From Bdellovibrio bacteriovorus (GTDB taxonomy: Bacteria > Bdellovibrionota > Bdellovibrionia > Bdellovibrionales > Bdellovibrionaceae), in NCBI RefSeq assembly GCF_025558485.1, contig NZ_CP102930.1:62001-126000 (forward strand): 64,000 bases of DNA. Direction: 5' to 3'. The notes beneath the pieces were generated by a model. The model was not told the DNA's origin. It saw only the letters and a program-made list of their open reading frames with translations, and did not search any database. Shown one piece after another: positions 44,984 to 53,047 of this stretch. Numbering within the stretch: position 1 is the stretch's first letter; every line of letters begins with the position of its first letter. A program made the translations under genes and the position numbers.

Positions 44984-45565
44984 ATGAAGCAACTTTTGAC
45001 GGCGGTTATTCTACTGGGAACTCTGCACGCACAAGCCTGGACGATTGAATCCAAAGTTCAGGTCGGCAGCAAAGGTGAATTCAGTGACACTGTCACGCTG
45101 TTCTGTCGCGCTGACGAAAATCTGTGCGAAACTGTCTGTGGCGATAAAAACGCCTGCCATAAAGAACAAGAGCTGTGTTTCAACTGCCTCGGCACCGCCA
45201 ATCCGATTCTGCGCACCGTCTTTACGGAAGTGGATCGTCTTTACCGCAATACCCTGCAGGCCGTTCCGGTGCTGGATGCGGCAAAGGTCTTTAAGAACAA
45301 TCACGTCTTTGTCGCCGCCCGCAGTATTTACAACTTCTATTCTGCCATCGATAGCGTCGAGGTACAGACACGCTTCCAAAACCTGTGTCCGAATCCATCA
45401 GCTCAACCGCTGCTGGTTCTGGAAAAGAATCTGAATAATGAACCGACCCGGATCAAGTACGTCGTTTGCGATGGCACAGGTCCTTATAACCAGGAAATGC
45501 AAGTGCTGGAGTACTCTCCGCGAGTGGAATCCGGTGCTTCGGAAATTAAATTAAACCAACCTTAA
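44984..45565 (+). CDS. Small exported cysteine-rich protein, cluster gene 3
   Basis: 193 residues. Signal peptide ends near residue 19 (HAQAW). Nine cysteines are clustered early in the mature part: LFCRADENLCETVCGDKN, then CHKEQELCFNC, and two later ones (LCPNPSA, VVCDGTG). The compact Cys pattern suggests disulfide-linked folds. No known family. It starts three bases after gene 2 and ends 30 bases before gene 4. Confidence 0.8.
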   Translation: MKQLLTAVILLGTLHAQAWTIESKVQVGSKGEFSDTVTLFCRADENLCETVCGDKNACHKEQELCFNCLGTANPILRTVFTEVDRLYRNTLQAVPVLDAAKVFKNNHVFVAARSIYNFYSAIDSVEVQTRFQNLCPNPSAQPLLVLEKNLNNEPTRIKYVVCDGTGPYNQEMQVLEYSPRVESGASEIKLNQP

Positions 45566-45595
45566 AACAGAACGTTAGATCAAAAGGAGAAAACA

Positions 45596-46732
45596 ATGAC
45601 TAACATTATGAAATTCGCAGCAGTAGCCATGCTATTGATCTCTGCACAAAGCGCAAACGCAATTTCTTTGCGTTTCAAATTCAAAACTTTCAGCTCTGGC
45701 CCAAGCATCTATGCTTGTAACGCGGGTATTCGCGCAGCAGCTCAAACTGGAAAAGTTTGTTACAACCAAAAAACAGGTGCTTCCTGTACTCCAACGGCGT
45801 GTGACACAGCCAAAGAAATCTGTGACACTCAGTGCGTTTGCTCCGGCGACAACGGTGGCGATACTTTGATGAACTACATGAAAGTTAGCTATGCTCCTTG
45901 GACAGACCACCCAGCTGCTGGTTCTGCAGGTCAACCTTACACTAACACTGTAACAAGATCTTCTGATGACGGTGGTGCCTGGAACGCATTGTTCAACGGC
46001 AGCAACGGCGAAAACGAAGCTTATGGCAACCGTATCGGTGACCTTCAGTTCAACCTGGGTTCTGAGCTTTACATCGCTGAATACTTCGTTGATATCTGCT
46101 ATCGCGGCCCACAAATCGAATACAATGCCGACAATGTTGTTGCTAACTTCAACATCATCGCTCAGGTTTCTGCCACTGACTTCCTGAACTCTGCAGTTGG
46201 TCACGGTCAAGACGGCACTGGCGCAGTAGGCACCCCAGGTTTGGAAGAAGCAACTGCTGAAGCTTTGAAATACACCAAGCTTTCCGGTCTGCAAGTTAAA
46301 GCACACATAGTATGTGATCAACAAGGTCTGGGCAGCTTGCAAAATGCAGCCAACAACCAAGGTTACTACGACACAACTGTTAACGAAGCGACATTCCAGT
46401 TCAATGCTTCCAAAGCAACTGAAAAACTTGCTGGTGACTTGTTCGCAACTGCGACTCCAGCTTCCTCTTCTGCTTTCGGCACAACTGACTTCGGCAGCGG
46501 CGCTTTGAATCTGAACTTCTCCGGCCTTCAGTCCGCAGGTGGTAACAACGGTCAATGGTTGAACGTAAACAACACTAAAACCCCACGTTTCTGCAAAGTT
46601 AGATACGTATTCACAGAGACCAACGGTCGTCAGACTTTGAACTCTGCAAATGCATTGAAATTCAACTTGAGAAAATGGCAGCGTCACGGTGCTGAGCTTT
46701 GCACTCACACAACTATTGAAGAAGTTCACTAA
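45596..46732 (+). CDS. Exported protein, cluster gene 4; paralogue of gene 6
   Basis: 378 residues, ATG after AAAAGGAGA. Signal peptide ends near residue 23 (SANAIS). An early Cys-rich stretch (CTPTACDTAKEICDTQCVC) is followed by a domain with matches to cluster gene 6: VDICYRGP here and LDFCYLGP there; SGLQVKAHIVC and SGLQVRSYYVC; PRFCKVRYVFTET and PRFCLIRFEFQET. The codon use is strongly biased to that of highly expressed genes, so this may be an abundant secreted or surface component. It lacks the Gly-Asn linker. No named family. Confidence 0.82.
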   Translation: MTNIMKFAAVAMLLISAQSANAISLRFKFKTFSSGPSIYACNAGIRAAAQTGKVCYNQKTGASCTPTACDTAKEICDTQCVCSGDNGGDTLMNYMKVSYAPWTDHPAAGSAGQPYTNTVTRSSDDGGAWNALFNGSNGENEAYGNRIGDLQFNLGSELYIAEYFVDICYRGPQIEYNADNVVANFNIIAQVSATDFLNSAVGHGQDGTGAVGTPGLEEATAEALKYTKLSGLQVKAHIVCDQQGLGSLQNAANNQGYYDTTVNEATFQFNASKATEKLAGDLFATATPASSSAFGTTDFGSGALNLNFSGLQSAGGNNGQWLNVNNTKTPRFCKVRYVFTETNGRQTLNSANALKFNLRKWQRHGAELCTHTTIEEVH

Positions 46733-46764
46733 TCACTGATATCGGATAACTCCAAGAGGCTGTT

Positions 46765-48345
46765 ATGAAATCAAATGTTGTAAAGATATTTACCTTCGCG
46801 ACTCTTCTTGGGGTTCTGGTTTCCGCTTCTTCAGGCTTTGCGGCCTGCAGAATGCAGAATCTCGGTGCTTTGAACATCTTTTTGAATTCCGAAACCGGTG
46901 CCGCTGGAAGATTCTCCAACGGCGCCAAAACCTCTCAAGTTCCCTCTCTTGTTGAACACTGTGCTGCGACTGACGGTCCTTTCCTGATGTTGGCAGTCGG
47001 CATTGTTTCACCTCAAGTGGATGCCAATTTCTCTGATTTGGTGTTCGACGGTAAAATGGAAGCGCCCCGCTGCTCTTTCAAAAATTCTCCGTTCCAGCTT
47101 AAGGAACCGATTTATCCCACAGCCGGTCTGGTCGCCCGACAGCATCAGATCCTGAAATCATGCACCTATCTTTCGGTGGCTGATCTCGAAGGCCGCGCTT
47201 TAAGTTTCAAAGTCGATCAAACAGCCTGCAAAGTCACCAATGACAATCGTGGCTACATTCGCATGGAAGGCGACTATTGCTTTCTAAGACTTCGTCCCTT
47301 CAACCGCGTTTCCATCAGCGTGGCTCTTAAGGAAGAATGTCAAAACCCGGAATTTCTTAAAACTCACGGAATCAATCCGCAGGACATTCCATTTGCTCTT
47401 AATAGCTATCTTTCCGGAGACGATTCCGGCCTAAGCCCCGACTTAACCGCTCTGGGTACACGCCAAGGACGACTTTACATCCAGCCGTCTGAAAAGCTTA
47501 TGGCTGTGACCGAAGACAACGGCGAGGAAAACCCCCGCTTCCCCACTGACTTAATGGTTGATACCCACATGGGAAATATCAGTATCACGGGTCAGAACAA
47601 CACCTACACCATCATCACCTCTTTGGCGGCCTCAAACCTTGGCCAGAACAACTGCAAACAGGGCCATTGCTCCACGCCGAACAATTTCATGGCTCCGGTG
47701 GCAGCGGAAATGGAACTTTATCGTTTATCCTCTGGCGGTAAAAAAGAACTTGTCGATTCCTGGTGGTATGCCGACTTTATTTTCCCACAATGGCAGGGCC
47801 TTTTGAAAACCGTGCCTCACAATCTACAGGAAACTCACATCGAGGCGGGCGACGAGTACGAATTGGTCACTCTGTTCGTGGACCCTCTGGATGACTTTAC
47901 CATGGCCACTCAGGACTTCTTCCAGTTCCTAATCAATATTCAAGGCACTTTGGGAACTGCAGGCATTGACCCTATCAGCTCTTTGCCGGGCTTTACCAGC
48001 AGCCGAGGTCTGCGACCTGTGGCCGGTTTGCCAGCATTGAGTTCAGGCGATTCCACACAAATTGTAGAACAGGCCATTCAATCTTTGCGTATGTTCGGCG
48101 ACAACAATCAGTGGCCATCTTATTACACAAAAGTCTGCAATCCCTCCAAGTCCTCTTGTGCTGATGCCGGTAAATCCAAATTCTATTCCAAGCTGACAAC
48201 TCGCTTTAAGATTTTGGAGGCCAATCCATCTTCTGGCGTCCTGAAGCTGGGTCAGTACACTTACAAACGTGAGTCACCGGTCCTGGGCAATTATACTCAG
48301 TCCTTCCAGGAAGACCCTGCTGTAAACTGTGAGGCTCCGCAATGA
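46765..48345 (+). CDS. Exported protein, cluster gene 5
   Basis: 526 residues, signal peptide ending SSGFAAC at about residue 28. It is a mixed beta protein with about 12 cysteines, and contains YIRMEGDYCFLRLRPF and WWYADFIFPQWQGLL as aromatic-rich strands. No enzyme motif is found and no family is recognised. The stop overlaps the next start by four bases (ATGA), so gene 6 is translated with it. Confidence 0.8.
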   Translation: MKSNVVKIFTFATLLGVLVSASSGFAACRMQNLGALNIFLNSETGAAGRFSNGAKTSQVPSLVEHCAATDGPFLMLAVGIVSPQVDANFSDLVFDGKMEAPRCSFKNSPFQLKEPIYPTAGLVARQHQILKSCTYLSVADLEGRALSFKVDQTACKVTNDNRGYIRMEGDYCFLRLRPFNRVSISVALKEECQNPEFLKTHGINPQDIPFALNSYLSGDDSGLSPDLTALGTRQGRLYIQPSEKLMAVTEDNGEENPRFPTDLMVDTHMGNISITGQNNTYTIITSLAASNLGQNNCKQGHCSTPNNFMAPVAAEMELYRLSSGGKKELVDSWWYADFIFPQWQGLLKTVPHNLQETHIEAGDEYELVTLFVDPLDDFTMATQDFFQFLINIQGTLGTAGIDPISSLPGFTSSRGLRPVAGLPALSSGDSTQIVEQAIQSLRMFGDNNQWPSYYTKVCNPSKSSCADAGKSKFYSKLTTRFKILEANPSSGVLKLGQYTYKRESPVLGNYTQSFQEDPAVNCEAPQ

Positions 48346-49490
48346 TGCGCCTTCTGATCGTGCCACTTCTGACCCTGGGGTTCTGCCTGCAGGCGGCTGC
48401 GAAGATAAATGTTAAAAATAAAAAAGATGAGCCTCTTCCCAATGGCACTTATTCCGAGGACCTGTACTTGTGCAATCTGGGAATTTCCCACCCCAGACAG
48501 CCTGCACCACCATCTGGAGCCTGCGAAAATCCCAATTGCGAATCCGCAGTTATCACCAACCCAATGGGTGGAACTGATTCCCTTTCCTTTGAGCTTTCAG
48601 ACCGTCACGGCAATCCGATCGACAACGACGTACTGGTAGCCGAATCAGATCCGAAAGTATATTCATCGGCACAAACGCAGTGGTTCAACAACATCACCGA
48701 GCTGACCGTGAATTTGTCCAGCGAACGATACGGCGCCACTTATCATTTGGATTTCTGTTATTTGGGCCCGGTGTATGAAACGCCGTCAAAGAACGGTGTT
48801 TGCGACAAAGGACTTAAAAAAAGTAACGGCAACTGTTACGGCCAGTATAAAAATCCTGACCATGCCAATGATCCTGAAAGCGTTGACAATGAAAACCCCG
48901 GAAATGGAAACGGACCCGGTGGCAATGGCAATGGCAATGGCAATGGCAATGGCAATGGCAATGGCAATGGCAATGGCAATGGCAATGGCAATGGCAATGG
49001 CGGATGCAATGGCAATGGCAATGGCAATGGCAATGGCAATGGCAATGGCAATGGCAATGGCAATGGCAATGGCAATGGCGGATCGAATCCTTTGGAAGAT
49101 CTGTCAATTGGTAAATACAGCGTTCAAACTCTTTTGGGCGCAACCAACCGCAGATATATTCAAAACTCCGGCCTGCAAGTGCGCTCTTACTACGTCTGCG
49201 AGTATCGTAACAACGGCGGGCCTCGCGAGCTGAATGAAGTCTCTGCACCGGGCCTGACCCTGGGCGACTCCAATGCTCCGTTTATGAACTTCCCGTCTTT
49301 GCAAATGACTTTCTATCGCCTGCTGCTGAACTCTAATCCGCTGAATGCACCACGCTTCTGCCTGATTCGTTTTGAGTTTCAGGAAACCAGTCAGGCCCCA
49401 CGCAAGAACACGGAAGATCAAGTCGAGTTCACAGTCGGCACTGACATCATCAAAGAGGCCACGGAATCCTCCTGGCCCGGACTGAACTAA
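48342..49490 (+). CDS. Exported protein with a long Gly-Asn linker, cluster gene 6
   Basis: 382 residues. Signal peptide ends near residue 21 (QAAAK). The N-terminal part (to about 180) and the C-terminal part (from about 255) are globular and match cluster gene 4 as noted there. Between them is a linker of Gly-Asn dipeptides (13 and 11 units) from GGCAAT repeats, broken by GGCN. The linker is flexible and hydrophilic. Unit number can vary by slippage without frameshift, so the spacing of the two domains could vary between strains. Four-base overlap with gene 5 and four bases to gene 7. Confidence 0.85.
   Translation: MMRLLIVPLLTLGFCLQAAAKINVKNKKDEPLPNGTYSEDLYLCNLGISHPRQPAPPSGACENPNCESAVITNPMGGTDSLSFELSDRHGNPIDNDVLVAESDPKVYSSAQTQWFNNITELTVNLSSERYGATYHLDFCYLGPVYETPSKNGVCDKGLKKSNGNCYGQYKNPDHANDPESVDNENPGNGNGPGGNGNGNGNGNGNGNGNGNGNGNGNGNGGCNGNGNGNGNGNGNGNGNGNGNGNGGSNPLEDLSIGKYSVQTLLGATNRRYIQNSGLQVRSYYVCEYRNNGGPRELNEVSAPGLTLGDSNAPFMNFPSLQMTFYRLLLNSNPLNAPRFCLIRFEFQETSQAPRKNTEDQVEFTVGTDIIKEATESSWPGLN
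48921..49076 (+). repeat. Two GGCAAT hexanucleotide arrays
   Basis: Array one covers 48921-48998 (13 units). Array two covers 49011-49076 (11 units). Between them lies GGCGGATGCAAT, and a nearly identical GGCGGATCGAAT follows the second array at 49077-49088, suggesting that a larger unit was duplicated. Confidence 0.95.
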
Positions 49491-49494
49491 GCCA

Positions 49495-50712
49495 ATGAAG
49501 CATCCGGTTCTTTGGCTTTTACTAATTCTGTTTCCCTCGCTGGGAAGCGCTTCGGTGTGGAACACACACCAGTCGTGGACACAAGAGCATGAAACGGCTT
49601 TTTCTGTTTTTATGGAAAGGGACTTTCATGCCGAAATTTTCTCTTCCCCCAGCTCTGAGTTCTACGGTCTAAAAACGGATTGCGCCGACGCTGTCTATGC
49701 CGCACGAATTATTTTTGCCGCAAAAAACGGTTTACCCGTTCAATTCGCCGATCCCACAAAAAGTGGCAGCTATATCAATCAGAAAATGTCGCGCTGGGAT
49801 CATCAGACGGAATCACAGCGACTGCGCAGTTTTCTGGAATATGTCAGTGACCTCAGCTCCACTTACACGTTGGAACTGGACACCTATCCTGTGCAAATTT
49901 CCAAAGAAGGCTTCCGCCCGGGTGTCATTTTTCTAAGCCCGCACCTTTCTGAAGAGGAAAAACGTCGCACCGGTTTCAACGGCGGACACGCAGAATATGT
50001 CAAATCCATCACTGACACCGGCTTTGTCGAGGTGATTTCCTCCACCTCCCCGCGGCTGGTTCGCACTTTAAGTCAGAGCCGAAATCCCTACATGGCCCCT
50101 TTGCTGAAACGTGCCGGATACCGTATTTGGAAACAGCCGGGCCACTACGGCCTGCGCCTGGAACAGCTTCCGAATTATGGCCTGAACCAGTTCGATCTTG
50201 CTGAATGGGCACCACTGAAACTTATCAATCGCCGCCAGATCTTCCAGTGGCACGAGGAAATCCGCCGTCTGCTGCGCATACGCATTCCTTCTTTCGAGGA
50301 ACGCGTGGAGGTCGTTGTTGAAAGCATTTGCGGACTTCTTAAAACCCGCGCAAAGCTTGTGCATCAGGGGTGGAGCACAGTGGCAGCCAATGGCAACCGC
50401 TGCCTGTCAGGGGATCTGCGCGATGAGTTTTCCACGGACAGCCGTGACAAGCGCATCCGTGATGCCTACTTGCAAGTGCGGGACCTGTATGACTGGAAAA
50501 AAAGAACGGATGGGGATAGCGATCTTGCCGGGGATGTCAGCGATGGCCGTACCCTGCTTGAACAGTGCCGTTTTGAACATTGGCCCGGTCGTCAAACGAC
50601 AGCTTGGGAAATGGCCTCCCGATCCCTGCAAGGGGATCTGATCTCATCTGCCGACTATGCCCCGGCTGTGCGCTGGGGGGACCGTCGTCCCGCCGGCAAA
50701 GACTGTCGCTAA
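49495..50712 (+). CDS. Exported putative cysteine-hydrolase-like protein, cluster gene 7
   Basis: 405 residues. Signal peptide ends near residue 20 (SASV). A conserved-looking Cys region FYGLKTDCADAVYAARIIFA (Cys at about 62) and a His region RTGFNGGHAEYVKSITDTG (about 165) followed by the strand FVEVISS fit papain/NlpC-P60 or transglutaminase-like folds. The third acid is not certain. The C-terminal 200 residues are basic and helical. It could cut peptide bonds or cross-link proteins, possibly those of the same cluster. It is the last gene, convergent with the gene at 50714, without a visible terminator between. Confidence 0.75.
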   Translation: MKHPVLWLLLILFPSLGSASVWNTHQSWTQEHETAFSVFMERDFHAEIFSSPSSEFYGLKTDCADAVYAARIIFAAKNGLPVQFADPTKSGSYINQKMSRWDHQTESQRLRSFLEYVSDLSSTYTLELDTYPVQISKEGFRPGVIFLSPHLSEEEKRRTGFNGGHAEYVKSITDTGFVEVISSTSPRLVRTLSQSRNPYMAPLLKRAGYRIWKQPGHYGLRLEQLPNYGLNQFDLAEWAPLKLINRRQIFQWHEEIRRLLRIRIPSFEERVEVVVESICGLLKTRAKLVHQGWSTVAANGNRCLSGDLRDEFSTDSRDKRIRDAYLQVRDLYDWKKRTDGDSDLAGDVSDGRTLLEQCRFEHWPGRQTTAWEMASRSLQGDLISSADYAPAVRWGDRRPAGKDCR

Positions 50713-50713
50713 A

Positions 50714-51199
50714 TTATTTTTCCTCGATCAGTTTTGGTGAAGGCAAAGGTTTGACTTCTTTTGGACTGCCTTCCGGGTTCGTCAGCATCGTCTTGATACG
50801 ATTGGTAAGGTCCTGCTTAATTTGCAGATACTGCACCATACGTTCCGGTCCCAAAAGCGGCTTCAACTTGTCGAATTCTTCCTCGCTCATACGCCCGTAG
50901 TTTTGCAAGGACTTGCGATACGTGACCAGTTCTTCGTCCTTGGCTTTCTCCGTCGCGGCTTTGCTCATCTTTTCCACGGAAGCCTGAAGTTCCTGGTTGA
51001 ATTGCGCTTTCTTTTTATTGATTTCTCTGACGATATCGGAAAATTTCTTTTCCTCAGTGGTGTTGAGCTTCAGCTCATCACTCATTTTCCAGATTAGCAG
51101 TTCTTCGAGCTGATTGCGTTTCTCCGCAGCGTGGGCGGCCACGGAGAAAGCCGAATTTAGACAGAAAATTGAAATTAGAAACAGAGTCAGTCTGCGCAC
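50714..51199 (-). CDS. Periplasmic Spy/CpxP-like protein
   Basis: 161 residues from a GTG start. Signal peptide ends at about residue 25 (AHAAE). The mature part is all-helical with Glu/Lys/Gln-rich sequence and a repeated LLGPERMVQYLQIKQ-like pattern that resembles LTxxQ proteins. These act as periplasmic chaperones or stress sensors. It is the third gene of the ECF sigma unit on the minus strand, 24 bases after the anti-sigma gene. The role as stress sensor is inference from context. Confidence 0.8.
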   Translation of the reverse strand: MRRLTLFLISIFCLNSAFSVAAHAAEKRNQLEELLIWKMSDELKLNTTEEKKFSDIVREINKKKAQFNQELQASVEKMSKAATEKAKDEELVTYRKSLQNYGRMSEEEFDKLKPLLGPERMVQYLQIKQDLTNRIKTMLTNPEGSPKEVKPLPSPKLIEEK

Positions 51200-51223
51200 G
51201 TCTTATCACCCGAAGTCAGGGTG

Positions 51224-51703
51224 TTAGCGTCCGCTTTCACCCATGATTTTATTGAATTTATCTACAGATAAATTTTCAAATGATTCGCGAGCTACGTCCA
51301 TAAAAAAGTCAGATTCGCTCTGCGTGGAGATCAAGGTCTGGGAAATTTCCTCTGGGGACAAAAGGGCCTCAGAGACAATTCTTTCATGGCCATCACTCAA
51401 CAGGCCGGCGCGGGTCATTGTCTGGTTTACTTTTGACACCTGCGGAATCAAAAGAGAAGCCAGTACGAACAGGGATGCTACGCCGCTGACGGGATAAAGC
51501 CATCCCCGCCAGTGAGAGCGAAGCAAATTTCTGGGGGTCATAAGCACCGGGGTTGGTTGAATTTCAGTTTGTTCAACCTCTGCCATGATCTTGTCATGCA
51601 AACGATCAAAGAAATCATCGTTCATGGGCAGTTCAAGATCATCAGCCGATTTCAACCCCTTTCGCACCTTATCCATGCGATCCATACGGTCCACTTTGTC
51701 CAT
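51224..51703 (-). CDS. Likely membrane anti-sigma factor
   Basis: 159 residues, ATG after AGGAAAGG. An acidic N-terminal cytoplasmic part (about 1-65) is followed by one membrane helix (about 70-88, YPVSGVASLFVLASLLI) and a periplasmic part. It starts nine bases after the sigma factor stop, and the Spy-like gene follows. No zinc-binding HxxxCxxC motif is seen, so this is not the ZAS type. Anti-sigma role is inferred from topology and order. Confidence 0.75.
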   Translation of the reverse strand: MDKVDRMDRMDKVRKGLKSADDLELPMNDDFFDRLHDKIMAEVEQTEIQPTPVLMTPRNLLRSHWRGWLYPVSGVASLFVLASLLIPQVSKVNQTMTRAGLLSDGHERIVSEALLSPEEISQTLISTQSESDFFMDVARESFENLSVDKFNKIMGESGR

Positions 51704-51712
51704 GTGCCTTTC

Positions 51713-52333
51713 CTATCCTTCTGCTTCCGCAAATCTCTGGTTTACTTCGAGGAAGAAGCCACCTACTTCTTCCGTCCAGTTTTTAAGCTCCGACTGTTGC
51801 TCAAAAGTCTGACGAAGTTTCATCAACGCATGTCTGTAATTCGCCTTCGCTGTATCGTATGGACATTCCATAATGTCAGCGATCTCGTTAAAGCTAAGAT
51901 CCTCGTAAACACGAAGAACCAGGGCTGTTTTCTGTTTAAATGGCAACTTTTCTACTTCATTCTTAAGAATGTCAGAAACCGCCGTATGAACCAGTGTCGT
52001 TTCAGCTTCCGCATCCACCGCCAACTGAACATCATCAATGTCCACGGTTTCTCTTTTCCACTCGCGAATTTTGTTCCTGGCAGTATTCACTGCAATCTGG
52101 AACAACCAGCTTTTGAAAGAAGCGCGACCTTCAAAGGTATTAAGCTTCTCGTAAGCCTTGATGAACGCTTCTTGCGTCACATCCTCCGCTGTGTCCATGT
52201 CCTTCACAAACCTCAAACTCAACCGCAGCACACTTCTTTGATGTCGTTTCACGAGTTCGGAAAAAGAGCGTCTGTCCCCAGACTTCACTTTTTCTACCAG
52301 TTCAAGATCCGTCACGTTTAGATCTCTCTCCAT
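51713..52333 (-). CDS. ECF sigma factor (RpoE-like)
   Basis: 206 residues. Region 2 is visible in FSELVKRHQRSVLRLSLRF, DTAEDVTQEAFIKAYEKL and FKSWLFQIAVNTARNKI; region 4 in LPFKQKTALVLRVYEDLSFNEIADIM and TAKANYRHALMKLRQTF. It directs RNA polymerase to stress promoters. The first gene of a three-gene operon with the anti-sigma and Spy-like genes. The gap upstream (52334-52694) holds the control region. Target promoters cannot be told from here. Confidence 0.92.
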   Translation of the reverse strand: MERDLNVTDLELVEKVKSGDRRSFSELVKRHQRSVLRLSLRFVKDMDTAEDVTQEAFIKAYEKLNTFEGRASFKSWLFQIAVNTARNKIREWKRETVDIDDVQLAVDAEAETTLVHTAVSDILKNEVEKLPFKQKTALVLRVYEDLSFNEIADIMECPYDTAKANYRHALMKLRQTFEQQSELKNWTEEVGGFFLEVNQRFAEAEG

Positions 52334-52694
52334 ACTTTGACTCGTTTCTGTCTAAATTCGGTTAACGTCCTGAATTTTTTTCCCAGAAGAGCCATTCTGC
52401 CCCCCTCAGCCCCCGGTAAATTCGCCCCCAAACCCGCGGTGCCTACACTCTTTCACTAATGCAACGATGATGCCTAAATGACAGGAGTCAAAGTGGCTCT
52501 AAATATATGAAATATCTTAGGAATTACGCATTTCGTTATGACATGTATAACCGTTTCTTATGGACTGGACCAACGTCTGATGTGTTGCCTTATGAGTCTG
52601 TATGCAGCATTGCCGTTCTGCTTCTCTATTAATAGGTTAAAACCGCCAGCATTCTTGGCTAGAGTTTCAGGAAGCCCTTAAAACAGGAGGCCTC
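52334..52694. other. 361-bp intergenic region upstream of the ECF operon and of a small exported gene
   Basis: No gene of normal size is seen. One short open frame (ATG at 52507, 41 codons to 52632 on plus) lacks a ribosome site and is probably chance. The region should hold promoters for the minus-strand ECF operon and the plus-strand gene at 52695. A CG-rich C-run stretch lies at 52390-52440. I see no clear sigma motif. Confidence 0.5.
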
Positions 52695-53045
52695 GTGAAA
52701 CACCTGTCTGTCTGCCTTTCGCTGATTCTGTTTTCTTCCTTGAGCCATGCCACAAGTGTTCTCTCTTTCCGCATTTATTCTGTGCGGGAGCTGACACCGT
52801 TTGTGGATCGTTATTATGGTCGGGATGGTTCCGCCTTTGCGACTTTGTTCTGCAATGACAAGACCTCCGAAGTCATGTTCGTGGACAGCCGTTATGCGGA
52901 TCTGGATGGAAAGGTTTTTTATTTCAGTTCACAGGAAGCTTGCGCAGAGGCACGCAAAATAGCAAAAACCAGCCGCTGTGAAGCAGATCTGGTTTTAAAT
53001 ACAGCAACAACCGGAGCCACCATTACAGCAGCCCGGTGCAAATAG
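52695..53045 (+). CDS. Small exported protein of unknown function
   Basis: 116 residues from a GTG after AGGAGG. Signal peptide ends near residue 20 (LSHATS). The mature part holds four cysteines (LFCNDKT, QEACAE, SRCEAD and the penultimate TAARCK), probably forming disulfides, and mixed alpha-beta sequence. No family recognised. It is convergent with dgcB with a two-base gap. Confidence 0.78.
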   Translation: MKHLSVCLSLILFSSLSHATSVLSFRIYSVRELTPFVDRYYGRDGSAFATLFCNDKTSEVMFVDSRYADLDGKVFYFSSQEACAEARKIAKTSRCEADLVLNTATTGATITAARCK

Positions 53046-53047
53046 CT

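Noticed and set aside
45632..46729. 365-codon open frame on the minus strand opposite cluster gene 4
   Set aside because: It mirrors a gene with signal peptide, ribosome site and paralogue; the reverse frame is open only because of the biased codons of the real gene.
48921..49076. CRISPR-like tandem array
   Set aside because: Units are six bases, contiguous and in frame inside an exported protein gene; there are no spacers and no cas genes.
48775..49248. Met-Ala and Cys-His repeat proteins in other frames of the GGCAAT arrays
   Set aside because: They come only from reading the hexanucleotide repeat in other frames; flanking sequence has no coding features.
52507..52632. 41-codon open frame upstream of the small exported gene
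   Set aside because: No ribosome site and no recognisable composition; probably chance.
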